Shown here piece by piece: positions 61,421 to 64,000 of a stretch of DNA of 64,000 nucleotides. Position numbers and translations under genes: made by a program. The stretch comes from Isoperla grammatica. Lineage: Eukaryota; Arthropoda; Insecta; Plecoptera; Perlodidae. The stretch is taken from NCBI GenBank assembly GCA_945910005.1, contig OX246739.1:12560292-12624291 (forward strand), given 5' to 3'. Position 1 is the stretch's first letter; each line of letters begins with the position of its first letter. The notes beneath the pieces are model-generated. The model did not search any database, had not been told where the DNA came from, and saw only the letters and a list, made by a program, of their open reading frames with translations.

Positions 61421-64000
61421 CTGCATAAAATTTACAAGCACATTAAAATTCAAATAAAATTCAAAAAGAAAGAGTGCACGGGTAGACCATGCCAAGTGGC
61501 CTGACACTTTGTAAAAGAGAGATGTTATTATGTAGAGGACAGAGTGCCACTGTTGTGTCATAAAACAAGCATTTATGCACATAGTATAGCCGGGAGTATG
61601 TCAATCTAGTGTGTAAATTGAGTTTTAAATTGGTACACCGTGAAGTAAAGCTAGTGTACATACAATCTTATATTTTAATTCCGCCTTGTGACATATATTG
61701 TTTGTAGGTACAATAAGCATTGTTAATATACATAACTTGAGGAAAGTACATAAAGAGAAGTATCATAAAATAATGAGATAGGGGTAAATATTGTCAAGAC
61801 AAAATTAGCTCATGATTGTTATTTTGATATCCTCAGGAAGATACATGAGTGCATCTCAGTGACAAATTGAATACAATCAAAATGTTAATTTTTAAATACA
61901 TGATTTATGAAAACGCCACAGAAAATGCTAAAGCAGGAAGAAGTAAAAGCTTAGAATTTCTATAATACACCATGAATTTAACTTTGTTTCACGATTGAAG
62001 AAAAAATACAATTGCAGTTTTGTAAAAGTATCGTGAACAGGAGATGACCCAAGATTGATACTCGAAAGTGCACTTGCTGCTCTTCCGGGTTGTATGCATG
62101 CATATCCAATTTGTTTACGGGAAAGCACAACTTGAAAATAAAAGTAATTTAACTCGTGCGTATCCACAAAGATACCCGTCTGCGCTGGCATGGCCGCAGG
62201 ATCAAATAAAAATTCAATCAGACTTGCCATCCGATTCCACAGAATAAAGTTTTATTGCAAACAGGAGGTTGAGTACCGCGAGGACCATGTTTGGCTGGGA
62301 CTCGTCTTGTAAATGGTGGTGATTTACTCTAGCAAATCTCCATTTCCTTGGAGTCCTAACGTAAGAGAGCCGGCCAAGCCACCCCATCCCGTCTTATCTC
62401 TACGACCAACCGGCGGAAGAACTGACCAGACATAAGCTGGCCGGTCGCTCGGGACCTGAATGAATGCGGACCATATCCCCTCAATAAGATGCACTTGCAA
62501 GCAGACATGACAGCGAGGCTGGGAATAATATATTTTGTAAGCACAACCAAACTAACAAGAGTTTTATATAATTTAAAAAAAAATTAATTTTTTCGAATTC
62601 TACACACATTTTTGTTATGAACGTGGCTTAGCTTTCCTATTTTAACAAAGCTGAAGAGAATTGAGTTCGGTCAATTACATTCGCAAGTCAGTTACGCACG
62701 GACATTGGAAATACTTCAAACTGTAAAAACGAAACTAAAATAACGTATATCTGTAGGATATATAGAACGTGTGTCAAAGAAATACATTCAAAATACCAAA
62801 ACTACACGAAATAAAAAGCCTGAAGGGATAATATCAATTGTTAAAACATCTGGGAATATTCAAAGCAATTCGTTTCATATTGCACAAAACATTTTGATTA
62901 AATAGGATTGAACGATGTTACCGCAAATTTTGTAACATAAAAAAGTATTGTAGAAATTATGGAGAAAAAACACTGTTGTTCAATAAACAGTAACCGGGGA
63001 AAAACTAAATACATATGCGTACGTTTCAGCCAAAACCACCATCACACATTAATGAATTTGTGTCTGCTTTAATAACGTAACGCGTTGAAATGTTTTCGCG
63101 GTCCAATTATAGATAACGTATTTGTCGTAACAACGCGATCCACCATAAACTCGTTCTACATTATGAATATCCTATCTTTCAATCGCTTACGCAATACTCA
63201 TTTCTACCATCACCGAGGGGGTGTTGATTTTCCCCTCGTAAAAATAAAACCACCGATTATTATTAATACACAATTCATGCAAAAACAAGACTTCATACGA
63301 TATAGGTAACAAAGCAAAAATTAAAACGTTTTTGTAATTTGCAACAGATGTGAATGTTCACGAATAGGAAGGAATACACCCATAAGGTATTTTGATTGTG
63401 TTCCAGGTTCGCCAACGCAGCATTTGTACAAACAAACCGAGGGGCTAACCAGTAATTTGAATTGTTGTTCGATTGAGCAGTGCGGTTGAACCACATCCCT
63501 TGTGATAGACAGCTCCCTCTATAGTTTCACCCCCCACACAACACAGACAAATCACAATCATTATACTTCTCTCAATAATGCACACCGCGGATAGTCCCCA
63601 CGTAGGATCTGCGCTTAACACGACAACGGACTAATTTGACAAATAGGTGGATAGATCCACACAAGCACAAGCGTGCCTGACTCAATCAGGGGTGCGTAAT
63701 CAGTAATAGGTAATTGCGTGGATGATAATGTGCAGAAGGAGGTTTCACAAAAGTGCGATAATACCATACGAATTCGTCTCTGGGATGTCTACTAGCAAAA
63801 CAACTGGAAACATTTAACTTGAAGTAAGATAGTGTCAGGGGAGTCAAGACCGCTTAGTTAGTTTTCAACTTAACAAGTGCGAATCACGAACGTTTTTCCC
63901 GATTATCTAGTAAAATTTGGTTGCGTTAAGTTTTTTGACGGAAACCTGCTTGCACGTTTTGTTGTAAGTTACCGTAAAGAAACTTACCGCCACCAAATTG

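Larger units (their letters stand above)
56058..64000. other. AT-rich stretch, one weak exon candidate, no firm gene
   Basis: Contents: two AT-rich palindromes (58145-58209), an ACGCGT cluster (60585-60611), a 23-base C run (60791-60813) and a possible terminal exon (61085-61420 minus). Remaining open frames are below about 100 codons with no recognisable motif. Confidence 0.5.

Overview
This is AT-rich, gene-poor eukaryotic DNA. It is almost certainly from an animal and most likely a marine invertebrate; I cannot place it further. The grounds are: no long uninterrupted host reading frames, no bacterial-style gene packing, many microsatellites and long G/C homopolymers, tRNA-derived SINE-like copies, several satellite arrays, and animal-type transposons (an R2-superfamily LINE with a restriction-like endonuclease, and an hAT element with a ZMYM1-like transposase tail). 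No complete host gene can be supported. Two weak exon candidates are listed (6147-6187 on +, 61085-61420 on -).

Layout. From 1 to about 39,900 the window is mostly unique, AT-rich, apparently non-coding DNA with scattered small repeats. These are a 30-bp perfect palindrome (705-734), tRNA-like SINE copies (about 1142, 9137, 18437, 29262, 34104), an hAT-like MITE (3387-3751), a perfect 63-bp inverted repeat around a short hairpin (5329-5580, possibly derived from a Penelope-like element), a long TAA microsatellite (26911-27076) and many poly-G/poly-C tracts.

From 39,916 to 56,057 the window is dominated by repeats. In order it holds: an 1826-bp hAT transposon with 8-bp target duplications and a remnant transposase C-terminus; a 124-bp satellite (11 copies); a lone hAT-like end; a 114-bp satellite (about 29 copies) with three-level organisation (about 38 bp to 114 bp to 912 bp); a SINE; TAA microsatellites; a small MITE with heptamer-repeat termini; a decayed 5'-truncated LINE lying between TAA repeats (50575-53570); and a 70-bp satellite (about 29 copies). 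The 124-bp and 70-bp arrays sit inside sequences that share the same terminal motif in opposite orientation and a near-identical 22-bp block. They are therefore probably internal arrays of two related mobile elements.

From 56,058 to 64,000 the window returns to AT-rich, mostly featureless DNA with palindromes, an ACGCGT cluster, a poly-C tract and one possible terminal exon.

There are no operons or pathways to reconstruct. The biology here is repeat biology: target-specific retrotransposition into TAA repeats, cut-and-paste elements that have lost coding capacity, and recent satellite amplification. The strongest leads are the TAA-flanked LINE, the hierarchical 114-bp satellite with its by-eye identical 912-bp duplication, and the shared-terminus elements carrying the other two arrays.
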